Source: DAITBA01 sp036824005
GTDB lineage: Bacteria; Pseudomonadota; Gammaproteobacteria; Burkholderiales; Rhodocyclaceae
Direction: 5' to 3'
Assembly (NCBI GenBank): GCA_036824005.1
Contig: DAITBA010000025.1
Span: 1-46,363 of the forward strand
DNA length: 46,363 bases
Below are positions 1 to 7,938 of this stretch, piece after piece. A model generated the notes under the pieces. It did not search any database. It was not told where the DNA came from and worked only from the letters and a program-made list of their open reading frames with translations. How positions within the stretch are numbered: position 1 is the stretch's first letter; every line of letters begins with the position of its first letter. The position numbers were made by a program, and so were the translations under genes.

Positions 1-557
1 CGGCAGTGGGGTGCTTCACCACCGCGTCAGCGGTTTAGTTCAACATGAAGTGAACCGCATGATTACATGCCTACATCCAGCCATTTCTTTCCAATAGTGG
101 AAACACCTATCCACAACTGGATATCCATATCTGTCCAGTTCCACCGACTGTGGCCGCGTTTTCCAATCCGCCGGCACCACCGCCGCCGCTGACCCCGCTC
201 CGCCCGCTTGATCCCTCGTACAAACGCGCCCGCTTCAATCACGTGAGCATACGGCCAAGGCGGCACGATGTCCATGGTCTGGCATGTCGTCGCGATGTGT
301 CCTCCGCTACCCGGAAGTACAAGCCACTGCCGGTGTGACGCGCTGCGCGGCCAGTGGCACCGCCGGGCCGGGATGACATTCCGCGGCGGGGTTGGCTACA
401 CTGAAAGTGTCGCAGCGTTTGGGCCGCGGCGCCGGCGCCGCCGGGAAGCGGAGGCGGTTCTGATTCCCGCCCCCTTCGAGCCGGAGGCAGCCTTTCGCGG
501 CAATGACGCAACGGATAACGACATCGCACAAGCTCAAACAACGGGAGGCACACGACC
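1..557. other. leading non-coding stretch
   Basis: I see no gene I can support here. Bases 40-170 are visibly poorer in GC than the surroundings, and CTATCCACA at 107-115 is one mismatch from a DnaA box, but it is single and has no partners. A 70-codon reading frame on the minus strand (63-275) has no recognisable family and no good ribosome binding site, so it is not called. The 3' part presumably holds the promoter and leader of the sixA-like gene, whose GGGAGG ribosome site is just upstream of 558. Confidence 0.5.
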
Positions 558-1028
558 ATGAGACTGTATCTCGTCCAGCACGGGGAGGCGTTGCCCGAGA
601 CGGTCGATCGCGAACGGCGCCTGAGCGAGCGGGGGCGTGCGGACGTGGCGCGCATGGCGGCGTTTCTCGGCGCCGCGGGCGTGCGCGTGGCGCGCGTGTA
701 CGAGAGCGGCAAGACGCGCGCCCACGAGACGGCGACGATTCTCGCCGAGAAGATCGCGCCGGGCGTGCCGCCGAAGGCGGTGGCCGGGCTGGCGCCGAGC
801 GATCCGATCGAGCAGACGCTTTCGGAGCTTGCCATCCGCGACGAGGACGTCATGCTCGTGGGCCATTTGCCCTTCATGGGGCGGCTGGCGAGCATGCTGG
901 TGTCCGGGCGCGACGATCCACCGGTGTTCGAGTTCGAACCGGGCACGGTGGTGTGTCTGGAGCGTATCGAGGAGGGCCTGTGGGCGGCGGCTTGGATGCT
1001 GCGGCCGGAATTGCTCGGCGAACAGTGA
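558..1028 (+). CDS. sixA: SixA-type phosphohistidine phosphatase
   Basis: A 156-residue member of the histidine phosphatase superfamily. The N-terminus reads MRLYLVQHGEA, where the usual RHG catalytic triad is QHG, the variant common in SixA; a second catalytic histidine sits in the MLVGHLPFMGRLAS motif near residue 100. SixA proteins remove phosphate from histidine on phosphotransfer proteins (in Escherichia coli the nitrogen PTS protein NPr). Length and the MRLYLVQHGEA opening fit the family. The start is supported by GGGAGG about 10 bases upstream. The gene is followed 68 bases later by an unknown membrane-anchored gene in the same direction, so the two may be cotranscribed. The family call is firm; the true substrate is not visible from sequence. 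Confidence 0.88.
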   Translation: MRLYLVQHGEALPETVDRERRLSERGRADVARMAAFLGAAGVRVARVYESGKTRAHETATILAEKIAPGVPPKAVAGLAPSDPIEQTLSELAIRDEDVMLVGHLPFMGRLASMLVSGRDDPPVFEFEPGTVVCLERIEEGLWAAAWMLRPELLGEQ

Positions 1029-1096
1029 AGCAGTGTTCTTTCGCGCAGCCGCGGCCGCGGGCCCCGTACCCAGCCGAACCGCCCACCCGGTGAGCC

Positions 1097-1696
1097 ATGG
1101 CCAGGGTGCGCACACTCACCACTCTGCTCTGGGTCGTGCTCAAGCCCGTGCTGCTGCTCGCGCTGATCGTGGCGGCACTGGCGGTGGCGACCCACCCCTG
1201 GGCGATCCCCTTGCCGGGGCGCAACACCCTCAGCGGCACGTGGGTCGGCGAGCTGCGCTCGAGCGCCGGGCCGCGCGCCTGGTTGTTCGTCTCGCTCGAA
1301 CCGGGCAGCTCGCTCAAGTCGATCACGAGCTACGTGCTGCCCAACCCGCGCTACAACACCCCGCCCAGTGCGCCGCTGGCGGGCATGGCGGCGGTATGCA
1401 CGCGGCGTGCCGGGCGCATCGATCTCGACCTGCGCGGCTATACCCGCGCCTGGAGCGGCGAGCGGCTGGAACTGTTGCTCACGCCCGTGCGCCAGAGTCC
1501 GCCGCAGATGCGCTTCGACATGACCGGTGAATGGAGCGGTGCGACCGTCGAACTGCTCCAGGACGGCAACTCCCTGGCGGAGATTCTCGGCGACCCCGGC
1601 GACCGGCCGGGGGAAACCGGGCCGCGCCGGGTGACGGCGACCATGGCCAAGGCCACGCCGGAGCAGTTCCGCAGCGCCTGCGCGTCGCTGCGTTGA
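1097..1696 (+). CDS. membrane-anchored protein of unknown function
   Basis: A 199-residue protein I do not recognise. Residues about 8-30 form one hydrophobic segment (VVLKPVLLLALIVAALAVA), so it is likely an inner-membrane protein with a single N-terminal anchor and a periplasmic domain. After the anchor comes GTWVGELRSSAGPRAWLFVS, a pattern like a small beta-rich domain of the kind that contains repeated G-x-W strands. There are two cysteines in the rest. The stop codon overlaps the start of the AarF-like kinase gene (TGATG), which implies translational coupling and a shared operon. No enzyme motif is visible. Confidence 0.7.
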   Translation: MARVRTLTTLLWVVLKPVLLLALIVAALAVATHPWAIPLPGRNTLSGTWVGELRSSAGPRAWLFVSLEPGSSLKSITSYVLPNPRYNTPPSAPLAGMAAVCTRRAGRIDLDLRGYTRAWSGERLELLLTPVRQSPPQMRFDMTGEWSGATVELLQDGNSLAEILGDPGDRPGETGPRRVTATMAKATPEQFRSACASLR

Positions 1697-3033
1697 TGGC
1701 AGCGTCATCGGGCCCGCGGCGCAAGTCCACCGTGCCGGTCAGCCGGCTCGGGCGGCTGGTGAGTGTCGGTCTGCTGGCGGGCGAGATCGCGCTGGGCAGC
1801 GCAGTCGAGGGGGTGCGGCGGCTGGCCGGCATCCTGCCGGAGCCCGGCACCAATGCCCTGTTCAACGTGCGCAACGCCCGGGCGCTGGCGGAGCGGCTGG
1901 CCAAGCTGCGCGGTGCGGCGATGAAGCTGGGCCAGTTGCTGTCGATGGAGAGCGAAGACCTGCTGCCGCCGGAACTGGCGCAGGCCCTGGCGGTGTTGCG
2001 TTCAAACGCCTATGCCATGCCGACAGCGCAACTGAAGGGCGTGCTTGGCCGCGAGTACGGCAAGGGCTGGCAGGCGCGCTTCGTCGATTTCGACTTCGAG
2101 CCCATCGCCGCCGCCTCCATCGGGCAGGTGCATCGCGCGCGCACGGCCGACGGCCGCGAGCTGGCGCTCAAGGTGCAGTACCCGGGCGTGGCGCGCTCCA
2201 TCGACAGCGACGTGGACAACGTGGCGGTGCTGCTGCGCCTGCTCAACTTCCTTCCCGTCCAGCTCGACGTCGCCGGGCTGGCGGCGGAAGCGAAACGGCA
2301 ACTGCGTCAGGAAGCCGACTATCTGCAGGAGGCGCGCTATCAGGAGCGTTACGCGAAGCTCGTGGCAGACGACGCCAAGCTGCTCGTGCCGCGCGTGCAC
2401 CGGGATCTGACCACCCGGCGCATCCTCGCCCAGGACTATGTCGCCGGCGTTGCACTGGAGGCCCTGGGCGCCGAGGGTGTGCCCCAGGCGCGGCGCGACC
2501 GCGTCGGCGCCGTGCTGGAACGGCTGCTGTTCCGCGAGCTGTTCGAGTTCCGGCTGATGCAGACCGACCCCAACCTGGCCAACTATCTTTACGAGCCGCG
2601 GCGCCGGCGCGTGCTGCTGCTCGACTTCGGCTCGGTGCGCGAGTTTCCCGCGGCGTTCGTGGCGCGCTACGCGCGCATCACGCGCGCAATTGTCGAGGGC
2701 GATCGCGCCGCCGTGCGACGGTATGCCGTCGACATCGGCTACCTGGCGCCCGATGACGGCGGGGATCGGGTCGAGAGCACGCTCGACCTGCTCTTTCTCG
2801 TTTGCGAGCCGCTGCGCCATCGCGGCCCCTATGACTTTGGCAAATCCAATCTCGCCTACCGCGCCAGCGAGCTGAGTTTCCTGCCGGCGCTGCGCCGCGG
2901 CGAGGTACGCGCGCCGCCGCCGGACACCGTCTTCCTGCACCGCAAGCTGGTCGGCTCCTTCCTTGCCTGCGCCCGCATCCGTGCGCGGGTGGACGTGCGC
3001 GCCCTGATCATGCCGTTGCTGGACCGGTATTGA
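1696..3033 (+). CDS. ABC1/AarF/UbiB-family atypical kinase
   Basis: A 445-residue ADCK/UbiB-type protein kinase-like protein. Visible hallmarks in order: KLRGAAMKLGQLLSME (the KxGQ motif that covers the active site), AASIGQVHRA (the alanine-rich nucleotide loop), LALKVQYPGV (the ATP lysine), EADYLQEA, QTDPNLANYL and LLDFGSVREF (the DFG metal-binding motif). Bacterial relatives support ubiquinone biosynthesis through a UbiB-like ATPase role. I chose the ATG at 1696, which overlaps the previous stop, because the reading frame upstream of it is the preceding gene read out of frame. It lacks the two C-terminal membrane helices typical of Escherichia coli UbiB, so it is closer to the soluble AarF/ADCK3-like branch. 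A specific role in quinone synthesis is inferred, not shown. Confidence 0.85.
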   Translation: MAASSGPRRKSTVPVSRLGRLVSVGLLAGEIALGSAVEGVRRLAGILPEPGTNALFNVRNARALAERLAKLRGAAMKLGQLLSMESEDLLPPELAQALAVLRSNAYAMPTAQLKGVLGREYGKGWQARFVDFDFEPIAAASIGQVHRARTADGRELALKVQYPGVARSIDSDVDNVAVLLRLLNFLPVQLDVAGLAAEAKRQLRQEADYLQEARYQERYAKLVADDAKLLVPRVHRDLTTRRILAQDYVAGVALEALGAEGVPQARRDRVGAVLERLLFRELFEFRLMQTDPNLANYLYEPRRRRVLLLDFGSVREFPAAFVARYARITRAIVEGDRAAVRRYAVDIGYLAPDDGGDRVESTLDLLFLVCEPLRHRGPYDFGKSNLAYRASELSFLPALRRGEVRAPPPDTVFLHRKLVGSFLACARIRARVDVRALIMPLLDRY

Positions 3034-3051
3034 GCACACCTGCGGCCGGAC

Positions 3052-4770
3052 TCAGTTGCGACGCAATGCCTCCTCGCCCGGCCGGCCGGCGAACAGTTTT
3101 TGCCACAGCCAGCCGCCGGTTCTGTCGCGCCCGGTGAGCACGTAGTCGAGGACGTTGGCATTCTGCAGCGTCAGGTCGAGCTGGCGCTGGCTGCCGGCGC
3201 CGCCGGCGAACAGCAACTGGTCGCCGGCCAACAGGAGCGCCGTCCCGGCGGGCTGCAGGTGCACGCGCTCGTCGCGCAGCAGCAGCAACGGCAGAACAGG
3301 CAGGGACTCGTCGCGCGATGTGTTGTCGCGCAGCAGGTCGGCAAGCCGGACGGGCATATCCCTCGTGAGGGCGCGGTGGGCAGCGGCAGCTTCGCCGGCA
3401 TTCAGGCTCACGCCCCAGATCTCGGGCACACGGTCGTCGCCGAGGGCCTGGAGCTGACGTGCGATGTCCCGGCACCAGGGCTCATCGAGCCCGCGCACCT
3501 GCTCCAGAAAGCGGCTCAACAGCGGCGTGGTCAGGATGGCGATGCATTCCTGGGCAATGATGCGACTGGGAACCATGCAGAAGTCCCCTTGGAACGCGTC
3601 GAACAGGGCGCCGTTGGCGGCGAGGTTCTGCCGCGTTACGACGAACAACCCAGGGTTGAGTTCCTTGGCCGTGACTGCGATGGACAGGTTGCTCACGTCG
3701 TTGTCGCTGCCGGCGACGATACCCGCAGCTTCGCGAACGCCGGCTTCGATCAGCGTTGCCGCCTCGGTGCCCAGGCCGCGCACCCAGCGCGGGCCGCTGA
3801 CATCGGAGGCCTCGGGGCAGACGACCGTGAGATCGATGCCCGTGGGCGCGAGATGCTTGACGACGGCGCGGCCGAAGCGGCCATAACCGCAGACGACCCA
3901 GCGACCCCGCGGCGGGCGGTGCGACTCCGGCAGCTCGGAGCCGGGCAGTCCGGTCAGGATCTCGATAAGACGGAAGCATTCCGGCGCGGCCGCCGCCAGG
4001 GCGAGGTACTCGGCAAAGCGCTCGTAGGCATTGATGATGTGGTCGGTGCCGAAGGAAGACATGTTGGCGGCGATGAGCGGGCTGCGCGTGCGGGCGAGGA
4101 CGGGGACGTCCGGGTTCAGCAGGCGCGTGGCGATCGCGATGCCGAGATTGCTCTCCTCGTCGTTGGTCAGTGCCAGAACGCCGCGGCATTTCGTGTGCTG
4201 CAGACCGGCGATGCTCAGCGTCGCGGGCTGGGCAGCATCCGCGGCCAGCGTAGGCGTGTCGGTCTTGAAGTCCTCCAGATCCAGTTCCTGCACCCGCAGC
4301 TCGTCCTTCTCCAGAATGACGAACTTGCGATTCAGGCGGTCGAGACTGCGACAGACGAGGCTGCCGGTCTCGCCGCAGCCGCAGACGAGGTAAAAGGGCT
4401 CGTGGATCTGACCGACGCGCCGCGCGAAGCGGTTGGCCACGAGGGTGTTCTGGAAACCCTTGTCCTGGAAGAGTGCGAGCAGGGTCAGGATGGAGTACGA
4501 CCAACCTATGACGGTCATGTAGATGCTGGCCGTGACCCACATACGCTGGGCGTCGGAAAATGCGATCGGGATTTCACCGAAGCCGATGGTGGTGGCGGTG
4601 TAGCTGACGAAGTAGAAGGCATGGAAGAAGCTCAGCGGCGGCGCCGGCCGGCCTTCGGCGTCGACACCCGGCACCAGGGTCAGGCCGAGCACCGACACGG
4701 CATAGATGGCGACCAGCACGATAAGGGGCGCACGCATGCGCCGCAGGATGATGAAGAAGACGTTGTTCAT
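3052..4770 (-). CDS. two-TM ion channel with two RCK/TrkA-N domains
   Basis: A 572-residue potassium-channel-like protein. Residues about 11-34 and 78-100 are membrane segments, and between them lies a pore loop with TATTIGFGE, a selectivity-filter sequence of the TIGFG type. Two cytosolic Rossmann modules follow: LVCGCGETGSLVCRSL near residue 127 and WVVCGYGRFGRAVV near 290, both with the GxGxxG nucleotide-binding turn. This is the layout of MthK/Kch-type ligand-gated potassium channels, except that both RCK domains are in one chain. The gene is convergent with the kinase gene and lies 14 bases downstream of a small membrane protein gene on the same strand, so the two are probably an operon. 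Ion selectivity and gating ligand cannot be read from the sequence. Confidence 0.87.
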   Translation of the reverse strand: MNNVFFIILRRMRAPLIVLVAIYAVSVLGLTLVPGVDAEGRPAPPLSFFHAFYFVSYTATTIGFGEIPIAFSDAQRMWVTASIYMTVIGWSYSILTLLALFQDKGFQNTLVANRFARRVGQIHEPFYLVCGCGETGSLVCRSLDRLNRKFVILEKDELRVQELDLEDFKTDTPTLAADAAQPATLSIAGLQHTKCRGVLALTNDEESNLGIAIATRLLNPDVPVLARTRSPLIAANMSSFGTDHIINAYERFAEYLALAAAAPECFRLIEILTGLPGSELPESHRPPRGRWVVCGYGRFGRAVVKHLAPTGIDLTVVCPEASDVSGPRWVRGLGTEAATLIEAGVREAAGIVAGSDNDVSNLSIAVTAKELNPGLFVVTRQNLAANGALFDAFQGDFCMVPSRIIAQECIAILTTPLLSRFLEQVRGLDEPWCRDIARQLQALGDDRVPEIWGVSLNAGEAAAAHRALTRDMPVRLADLLRDNTSRDESLPVLPLLLLRDERVHLQPAGTALLLAGDQLLFAGGAGSQRQLDLTLQNANVLDYVLTGRDRTGGWLWQKLFAGRPGEEALRRN

Positions 4771-4784
4771 CGCCCGTGCCTCGC

Positions 4785-5168
4785 TCAGCGGCGCATCATC
4801 ACCGTCTCCGCGATGAGTATGACGACCGAGACGACGTTGGCGAAGAGCGCCCCGCCCGACAGCGACACGACGCTGGAAGTGACGTGCACGGTCATGCCCG
4901 TGCCTGTCACGTGCTCGGCGATGCCCCAGATGATGGCCGCGGCGATGAGCTGGAGATCCGCCACCAGGCTGGTGGACAGATGCACGGCGCCGATCTGCGT
5001 GCGATCTCCGAACTTGAGCACGGTGGCGATCACATTGACGACGATCGCGGCAAATAGCTCGTACACATTGTGCAGTTCAGGGCGGTCGATATCGCCGATG
5101 AAGAAGCCGAAATTGAGCGTCGCCGCCAGAACGATGAAGAAACCAAAGATGACTTTTTCGAGATTCAT
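4785..5168 (-). CDS. small membrane protein, DUF6394 type
   Basis: A 127-residue membrane protein with about four hydrophobic segments. The start at 5168 gives MNLEKVIFGFFIVLAATLNF, a typical membrane N-terminus; longer upstream reading only covers the divergent phosphatase gene. The conserved-looking middle part HNVYELFAAIVVNVIATVLK followed by FGDRTQIGAVHLSTSLVADL matches what I remember of DUF6394 proteins, which in Betaproteobacteria often sit beside the RCK-type channel gene, as here (14 bases apart, same strand). Its function is unknown; a channel accessory subunit is a reasonable inference from the pairing but has no direct support. Confidence 0.75.
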   Translation of the reverse strand: MNLEKVIFGFFIVLAATLNFGFFIGDIDRPELHNVYELFAAIVVNVIATVLKFGDRTQIGAVHLSTSLVADLQLIAAAIIWGIAEHVTGTGMTVHVTSSVVSLSGGALFANVVSVVILIAETVMMRR

Positions 5169-5324
5169 GTCTTCTCCCTGCCGGGCCCCGATGGCCCGGA
5201 TGTGGCCATAGTTTAGCGCCGCTCCCGCCAGCGAGCGCCGGGGCGGGTGCCGCGCGGGTCCTTCGACACCGGACGGCCTGCCTGCGATAATCGGTGCAAC
5301 GATGCACCGAACCAACTTCAGGAC

Positions 5325-5927
5325 ATGATCGGCACGACCAAGATTTGCGTTTCGCGCCATGGCGAGACCGACTGGAACAACGAGGGCATATTGCAGGGAT
5401 GGACAGACGTTCCCATCAATGACAACGGCAGGCGCCAGGCACGGGAGCTGGCGGATACGCTCGCCGGCGAACGGCTGTCGCGCATCTACACCAGCCCTCT
5501 GCGCCGTGCCGCCGAGACGGCCGAGATCATCGCCGGGCTTTGGCATATGGCGCCGCCGACTGGCCACGAGGGATTGAAGGAGCGCAACTTCGGCACCGTC
5601 CAGGGCAGGCCCAAGCGCGAACTGGCCGAGACCAATCCCCATCTGCTGCACGAAATCGTGCGGCGGAACCCGGCCGCCCATTTCGACCAGGGCGAGACGA
5701 TGAATCACTTCGCCAAACGGGTGCTCGGCGCCATCGGTGACATCGGTCGCGACAATCCCGGCGCGCGCGTGCTGGTCATCACCCACGGCTGGGTGATGGA
5801 CGTGATCACGCGCCACATCAAGCACCTGCCGCAGACCGCAATCCTCAACATGAAGCGCAAGAACATCGAGTCGGTGTGGCTCGAAGTCGTGCGCGGCGAG
5901 GTGATCAAGGAGAGCGATCATGGCTGA
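5325..5927 (+). CDS. phosphoglycerate mutase-like histidine phosphatase
   Basis: A 200-residue histidine phosphatase of the dPGM/CobC/GpmB branch. The catalytic RHGETDWN motif is near residue 11, YTSPLRRAAETAEII follows near 60, the acceptor glutamate region is LKERNFGTVQGR and the second histidine is in VLVITHGWVMD near 147. Substrates of this branch range from phosphoglycerate to alpha-ribazole phosphate and sugar phosphates, so the exact reaction is open. The ATG at 5325 places the RHG motif at the usual distance from the N-terminus; no better in-frame start exists nearby, and the ribosome site (CAGGA) is very close to the start, hence weak. The gene is divergent from the DUF6394-type gene and precedes the LysR gene by 126 bases. 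Confidence 0.83.
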   Translation: MIGTTKICVSRHGETDWNNEGILQGWTDVPINDNGRRQARELADTLAGERLSRIYTSPLRRAAETAEIIAGLWHMAPPTGHEGLKERNFGTVQGRPKRELAETNPHLLHEIVRRNPAAHFDQGETMNHFAKRVLGAIGDIGRDNPGARVLVITHGWVMDVITRHIKHLPQTAILNMKRKNIESVWLEVVRGEVIKESDHG

Positions 5928-6053
5928 TCGTGGCGATGGACATGCAGCACTGTGGCGTCGTTGCCCAGTGCTCGTCACCGGCTTAGGCGGCGGCCGGGAG
6001 CCGGCGCACCGCGACATTGCGTGGCATTCGATTGCCGGGCGTCGGGCGCGGCC

Positions 6054-6989
6054 ATGAACCTGCGCTTCGTCGAAGCATTCCTCTGGGTCGCGCGCCTGAA
6101 GAGCGTGACGCGGGCGGCGGAGAAGCTCTGCCTGACCCAGTCCGCCGTCTCCAGCCGGCTGTCGGCGCTGGAAGAGGAACTGGGCGTGCCGCTCATCGAC
6201 CGGCGGGAACGCCACTTCCGCCTGACCAGCTCCGGCAGCCGCTTCCTGGTCTATGCCGAACGCCTGCTCGATGTTCAGCGCGAGCTGAAGAACGAGATCG
6301 GCACGCCCGAGCCGGAGGCGCTGACGCTGCGCATCGGTGGCATCGAATCGGTGCTGCACACCTGGCTCATTCCGCTGGTGGAGCACCTGCGGCGCACCAA
6401 GCCCCACGTCGAGTTCGAGCTGACGGTCGAAATGAGCACCGTCGTCACGGAACAGATTCGCCGCGGCAGCCTGGACCTCGCCTTCGCCGCCATCCCGGCC
6501 GGCGGGGAGGGCGTGCGCGTCGAGTCGATGCCGTCCATGGAGATGGTGTTCGTCGGGCGGCGCGCCGATGCCCGCAAGAAGAAGTGGCCCCTAACCGAGA
6601 TTCTCGAGCGCGACGTGCTCACCTTCCAGCGCGGTTCCCAGCCGCATATCGCGCTCGTGGACTTGATCCGCAAGGCCGGCCTGGAAAGTCGCAAGATCCA
6701 CACCGTGTCTTCCATCTCCGCGCTGGTGCGGCTGGTGGAATGCGGCTTCGGTTTTGCTACGCTGCCCAATGCGGCGGTGGCCAATCTGGCGCGCAACGCC
6801 GACCTTGCCGTGATCGACTGCGACCGGCGGCTTGAGCCGTTGCCCATTCATGCGTCCTACTGGACGTATCCCGGGGCCCCGCAACTGGAGGAGGCGGTAC
6901 GCGAGGCCATTGCCTTCGTGCGCCAGTATTCGCACGCCTCCCTGGCGCGGCCCGGCGCCGGCGCGCGGGCGGCGGCACGGCGCGCATAG
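6054..6989 (+). CDS. LysR-type transcriptional regulator of the adjacent catabolic cluster
   Basis: A 311-residue LysR-type regulator. The N-terminal winged helix-turn-helix is clear: MNLRFVEAFLWVARLKSVTR then AAEKLCLTQSAVSSRLSALE and the RRERHFRLT wing. The C-terminal two-lobed effector-binding domain follows from about residue 90 (LTLRIGGIESVLHTWLIPLV). I chose the ATG at 6054 because it puts the HTH at the canonical position; upstream in-frame residues are Arg/Ala-rich filler. The gene runs in the same direction as the DUF1445/TRAP/5-oxoprolinase cluster, and an ATC-N9-GAT LysR-type box overlaps its stop codon, so it probably controls that cluster in response to a pathway intermediate. The ligand is unknown. 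Confidence 0.9.
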   Translation: MNLRFVEAFLWVARLKSVTRAAEKLCLTQSAVSSRLSALEEELGVPLIDRRERHFRLTSSGSRFLVYAERLLDVQRELKNEIGTPEPEALTLRIGGIESVLHTWLIPLVEHLRRTKPHVEFELTVEMSTVVTEQIRRGSLDLAFAAIPAGGEGVRVESMPSMEMVFVGRRADARKKKWPLTEILERDVLTFQRGSQPHIALVDLIRKAGLESRKIHTVSSISALVRLVECGFGFATLPNAAVANLARNADLAVIDCDRRLEPLPIHASYWTYPGAPQLEEAVREAIAFVRQYSHASLARPGAGARAAARRA

Positions 6990-7007
6990 CATCGAAAAAA
7001 TCGATGC
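6989..7007. promoter_or_regulatory. LysR-type operator (T-N11-A palindrome)
   Basis: GCATCGA and TCGATGC form perfect 7-base arms separated by five A residues. The core fits the ATC-N9-GAT (T-N11-A) pattern bound by LysR-type regulators. Its centre is about 66 bases before the transcription start predicted from the promoter at 7029-7057, the classic recognition-site position for LysR activators. Confidence 0.65.
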
Positions 7008-7028
7008 GCTCACCACGAAATTTCCCGT

Positions 7029-7057
7029 TTGTGTAGCGGCTGGCGCGCGACCATACT
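7029..7057 (+). promoter_or_regulatory. sigma70-like promoter of the D-glutamate/5-oxoproline cluster
   Basis: TTGTGT at 7029-7034 and CATACT at 7052-7057 are separated by exactly 17 bases, giving a weak -35/-10 pair as expected of an activator-dependent promoter. A start near 7064 leaves a 42-base leader before the GGAGG ribosome site and ATG at 7106. Confidence 0.5.
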
Positions 7058-7105
7058 GCCTGCGCGACGCATCCAGAGCGTCGCACAGCGCAAGGAGGAG
7101 GCGCA

Positions 7106-7930
7106 ATGCAAACAGCCGAGCTCGCAAGTCCGCCGGCGGCGGACCCGTACAGCCTGACAACGGGCGCCGCGGCGCGTCAAGCCATCCGCGCGGGGCGATG
7201 GACCTCGCACACCAGTGGACTGGCACCCGGTTACGTGCAGGGCAATGTGGTCATTCTCGTCCGGCGCGATGCCGACGATTTTCTGCGCTTCTGCCAGCGC
7301 AATCCTAAACCCTGTCCGCTGCTGGCGGTGTCCGAACCGGGCCAGCCGCTGCTGCCCGATCTTGGTCATGACGTGGACATTCGCACCGACGTGCCCCGCT
7401 ACCGCGTGTGGCAGTCGGGCGAGCTGATCGCCGAGCCGACCGACATCCGCGAGCGGTGGCGGGACGATTTCGTCACCTTCGTCATCGGCTGCTCATTTTC
7501 GTTCGAGCAGGCGCTGATCGATGCCGGCATCCCGCTGCGGCACGTTGCCTGTGGGCGCAACGTTGCCATGTACCGCACGAATGTTCCCACCCGTTCGGCC
7601 GGCCGGTTCCACGGACCGCTGGTGGTGTCGATGCGGCCGATGCGCCCGGCCGACGCCATTCGCGCCATCCAGGTGACCTCGGCGTTACCGCGCGTGCATG
7701 GCGCGCCGGTGCACATCGGCGACCCGGTGCAGATCGGCATTGCCGATCTGAGTCGCCCCGACTTCGGCGATGCGGTCGACATCCTGCCGGGGGAAATTCC
7801 CGTCTATTGGGCCTGCGGCGTCACGCCCCAGGCCGTGGTCATGGAGGCGCGTCCGGAGCTGTGCATCACCCACGCGCCCGGCGCGATGCTCGTCACCGAT
7901 CTGTTGAACCATCAGTTGGCACACGACTAG
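7106..7930 (+). CDS. D-glutamate cyclase-type protein (DUF1445, YcsI-like putative hydro-lyase)
   Basis: A 274-residue protein of the DUF1445 family. Conserved blocks visible: FVIGCSFSFEQALIDAGIPL, VAMYRTNVPT, LVVSMRPM, VHIGDPVQIGIADLSRPDFG and VYWACGVTPQ, ending with ITHAPGAMLVTD. The family includes Bacillus subtilis YcsI and the domain of the mitochondrial D-glutamate cyclase, which turns D-glutamate into 5-oxo-D-proline. AAGGAGGAGG immediately upstream makes the start secure. It is the first gene after the LysR box and promoter and is 8 bases from the TRAP binding-protein gene. In Bacillus the same family sits in the ycsFGI-kipIAR (pxp) operon. D-glutamate cyclase activity is inferred from the family; other members remain annotated only as putative hydro-lyases. 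Confidence 0.85.
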   Translation: MQTAELASPPAADPYSLTTGAAARQAIRAGRWTSHTSGLAPGYVQGNVVILVRRDADDFLRFCQRNPKPCPLLAVSEPGQPLLPDLGHDVDIRTDVPRYRVWQSGELIAEPTDIRERWRDDFVTFVIGCSFSFEQALIDAGIPLRHVACGRNVAMYRTNVPTRSAGRFHGPLVVSMRPMRPADAIRAIQVTSALPRVHGAPVHIGDPVQIGIADLSRPDFGDAVDILPGEIPVYWACGVTPQAVVMEARPELCITHAPGAMLVTDLLNHQLAHD

Positions 7931-7938
7931 GAGGAGAG

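Noticed and set aside
107..115. DnaA-box-like CTATCCACA
   Set aside because: Single site with one mismatch, no cluster, no origin genes nearby.
63..275. 70-codon minus-strand frame
   Set aside because: No good ribosome site and no recognisable family; kept only as part of the leading gap.
3100..5211. 703-codon open frame on the plus strand
   Set aside because: Opposite the RCK channel and the DUF6394-type gene, both of which have clear motifs; the translation is low in motif content.
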